From contig NZ_VTZU01000069.1 of assembly GCF_008370685.1 (NCBI RefSeq), positions 1 through 36,093 of the forward strand: a stretch of 36,093 nt of DNA, written 5' to 3'. The translations under genes were made by a program, and so were the position numbers. How positions within the stretch are numbered: position 1 is the first letter of the stretch; each line of letters begins with the position of its first letter. Origin of the DNA: Aquimarina sp. RZ0. GTDB lineage: Bacteria; Bacteroidota; Bacteroidia; Flavobacteriales; Flavobacteriaceae. The notes under the pieces were generated by a model, which was not told where the DNA came from, ran no database searches, and saw only the letters and a list, made by a program, of their open reading frames with translations. Shown piece after piece: positions 34,922-36,093 of this stretch.

Positions 34922-36008
34922 GTATGCATCCGAGCAACTACGTAGTAATTTTTTCTTGATATCCAGGCAGTAGTTCTTCCAGTTTTTGTATGCTATGGTC
35001 TGGTAATTTTTCTAAGGTATTTGCTAGCCATTCTCTAGGATTGATACCTTGCATTTTGCAACTTCCAAAAAAAGAATATAATATTGCTGCATTTTGTGCA
35101 GCTTTGTGTGATCCACAAAACAGGTAATTCTTTCTGCCAATAGCCATAGGTCTGATAGCGTTTTCTATTAAATTATTGTCCAGTTCGATTCTCCCGTCTA
35201 AAAAGATGTTTTCCAATTTAGGGTACTGATTAAAAAAGTAAGTCATTGCTTTTCCAATAGGACTTTTAGGCAATACATTAAACTGCTCTTTTTCTATCCA
35301 TGACTTGATTTGTAGCAGTAGTGGTTTAATTTTTTGATCACGTAATTTTTTCCTTTGCTGGGCATCATTTTGTGAATCTTCTTTTATAGCCCTTTCTTCG
35401 AGATATATCTTTTTAAAAACCTCAAGGGCTATTTGCGCTCTTTTTTTGTCACTATCCAGTGCATCATGAAACTTACGTCTGGCATGTACCAAACATCCTG
35501 CAAGGGTAATTTTAGGATCTATTCCTATTTTATCATATACCGTATAGCCATCACATTGCAGATAGCCTTTGTAAGCTGCAAGCAATTCTTTAGGCCCATG
35601 TTGCCCACGACCTTTACGGTAATTAAAGAGTACCAGTTTTTGAACGGGATCGTGATAGACCCATTGATACCCCTGGTGTGTACTGCCTTTTTTATCGCTG
35701 TCAAGTACTTTTATTGGTGATTCGTCAGCTTGAATGTAGTCACTTTCCAATATTTTTTGTTTCAAGGTATTGTAGAGTGGTTCGAGCAACCTACAACACC
35801 CTGCCATCCAATCACCCAGGGTACTCTGTGCTGGTTCCCATCCAAAATCACGTTTGAACATCTGAATTTGGCGATAGAAAGGTAAATGATCGATATATTT
35901 ACTAACTAATACATGTGCCAATAGACAAGCTTCTGCAATGGACTTATCTATAGGACGACTTGGTAGTTTGTCACGTCCTAAAATACGGCTACAGATTAAT
36001 ATTAAAAT
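34922..36008 (-). mobile_element. Truncated IS66-family element (TnpC transposase pseudogene)
   Basis: The minus-strand frame ends at 34938 and is open back to the stop at 36009-36011. A recognisable transposase starts near residue ILGRDKLPSRPIDKSIAEAC. The 327 residues from Met at 35921 show IS66 marks: LVSKYIDHLPFYRQIQ, DFGWEPAQSTLGDW, YIQADESPIKVLD, QCDGYTVYDK, and ELDNNLIENAIRPMAIGRKN followed by the IS66 C-terminal element. The N-terminal zinc-finger part is missing, cut off at the IS3-family tail. The right end is probably at 34922 (GTATGCATCCGAGC on the plus strand), the GTA typical of IS66 termini. The transposase is not complete. Confidence 0.85.
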
Positions 36009-36093
36009 TTAAGCGGCACTTTGGTGCACGTAATTAGGTGTTTTATAGTCTAAAGATAAATGTAATCTTTTATTGTTATATAATTTGATTGCG
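36009..36093 (-). mobile_element. IS3-family OrfB transposase, C-terminal end (runs off the window)
   Basis: The minus strand encodes AIKLYNNKRLHLSLDYKTP followed by NYVHQSAA and a stop at 36009-36011, the typical end of IS3-family OrfB. The rest lies beyond 36093. It meets the IS66 remnant within a few bases, so it probably inserted into or replaced the 5' part of that transposase. Confidence 0.85.

Overview
The window looks like chromosomal DNA of a marine Bacteroidota, most likely Flavobacteriaceae and possibly Aquimarina-like (genus not proven). The grounds are low GC, a SusC/SusD pair, type IX secretion (T9SS) sorting tails, many lipoproteins and TAnnTTTG-type promoter boxes. Almost all genes lie on the minus strand.

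Region 1 (about 1-5,700) is a decayed cluster of two-gene cassettes. Each pairs the C-terminal piece of a putative exported toxin with a small lipoprotein or secreted protein that may be its immunity partner. Two cassettes are paralogous: one keeps an HExxH zinc-protease motif, and the other has lost its first His and is frameshifted. Further toxin tails survive as fragments, one beside an IS200/IS605 TnpA remnant. A 104-bp repeat covering a toxin tail and the start of the next signal peptide has given two different partner genes the same beginning. A lipoprotein of the formylglycine-generating enzyme (FGE) family follows.

Region 2 (about 7,200-25,400) is a polysaccharide utilisation locus. 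It holds a 981-aa modular T9SS-secreted protein, a GH3 glycosidase lipoprotein, a T9SS-tailed secreted protein on the plus strand, an FG-GAP/ASPIC-UnbV lipoprotein, a PKD-type surface glycan-binding lipoprotein, SusD and SusC. Pairs of CATATG-type sites with 21-bp spacing lie upstream of susC and between the divergent GH3 and T9SS genes. Two pairs sit 26-27 bp before a -7-like box, so one unseen activator may co-regulate the locus.

Region 3 (about 25,800-34,900) is an accessory region. It holds an AbiEi/AbiEii toxin-antitoxin pair, a split HipB-HipS-HipT system with three operator-like sites exactly 40 bp apart, a SWIM/SNF2 helicase and an arginine-deiminase-superfamily enzyme. Three direct copies of an unexplained ~68-bp repeat, each next to an intrinsic terminator, follow the AbiE operon, the Hip operon and the deiminase-like gene. 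The right edge is mobile-element debris: a gene cut by an IS66 end, a truncated IS66 transposase and an IS3-family transposase tail.

Two identical 162-bp elements with terminal inverted repeats lie in opposite orientation 16.5 kb apart and bracket most of the PUL and the AbiE pair. A related 155-bp element and fragments lie nearby. I saw no rRNA, tRNA or CRISPR array.
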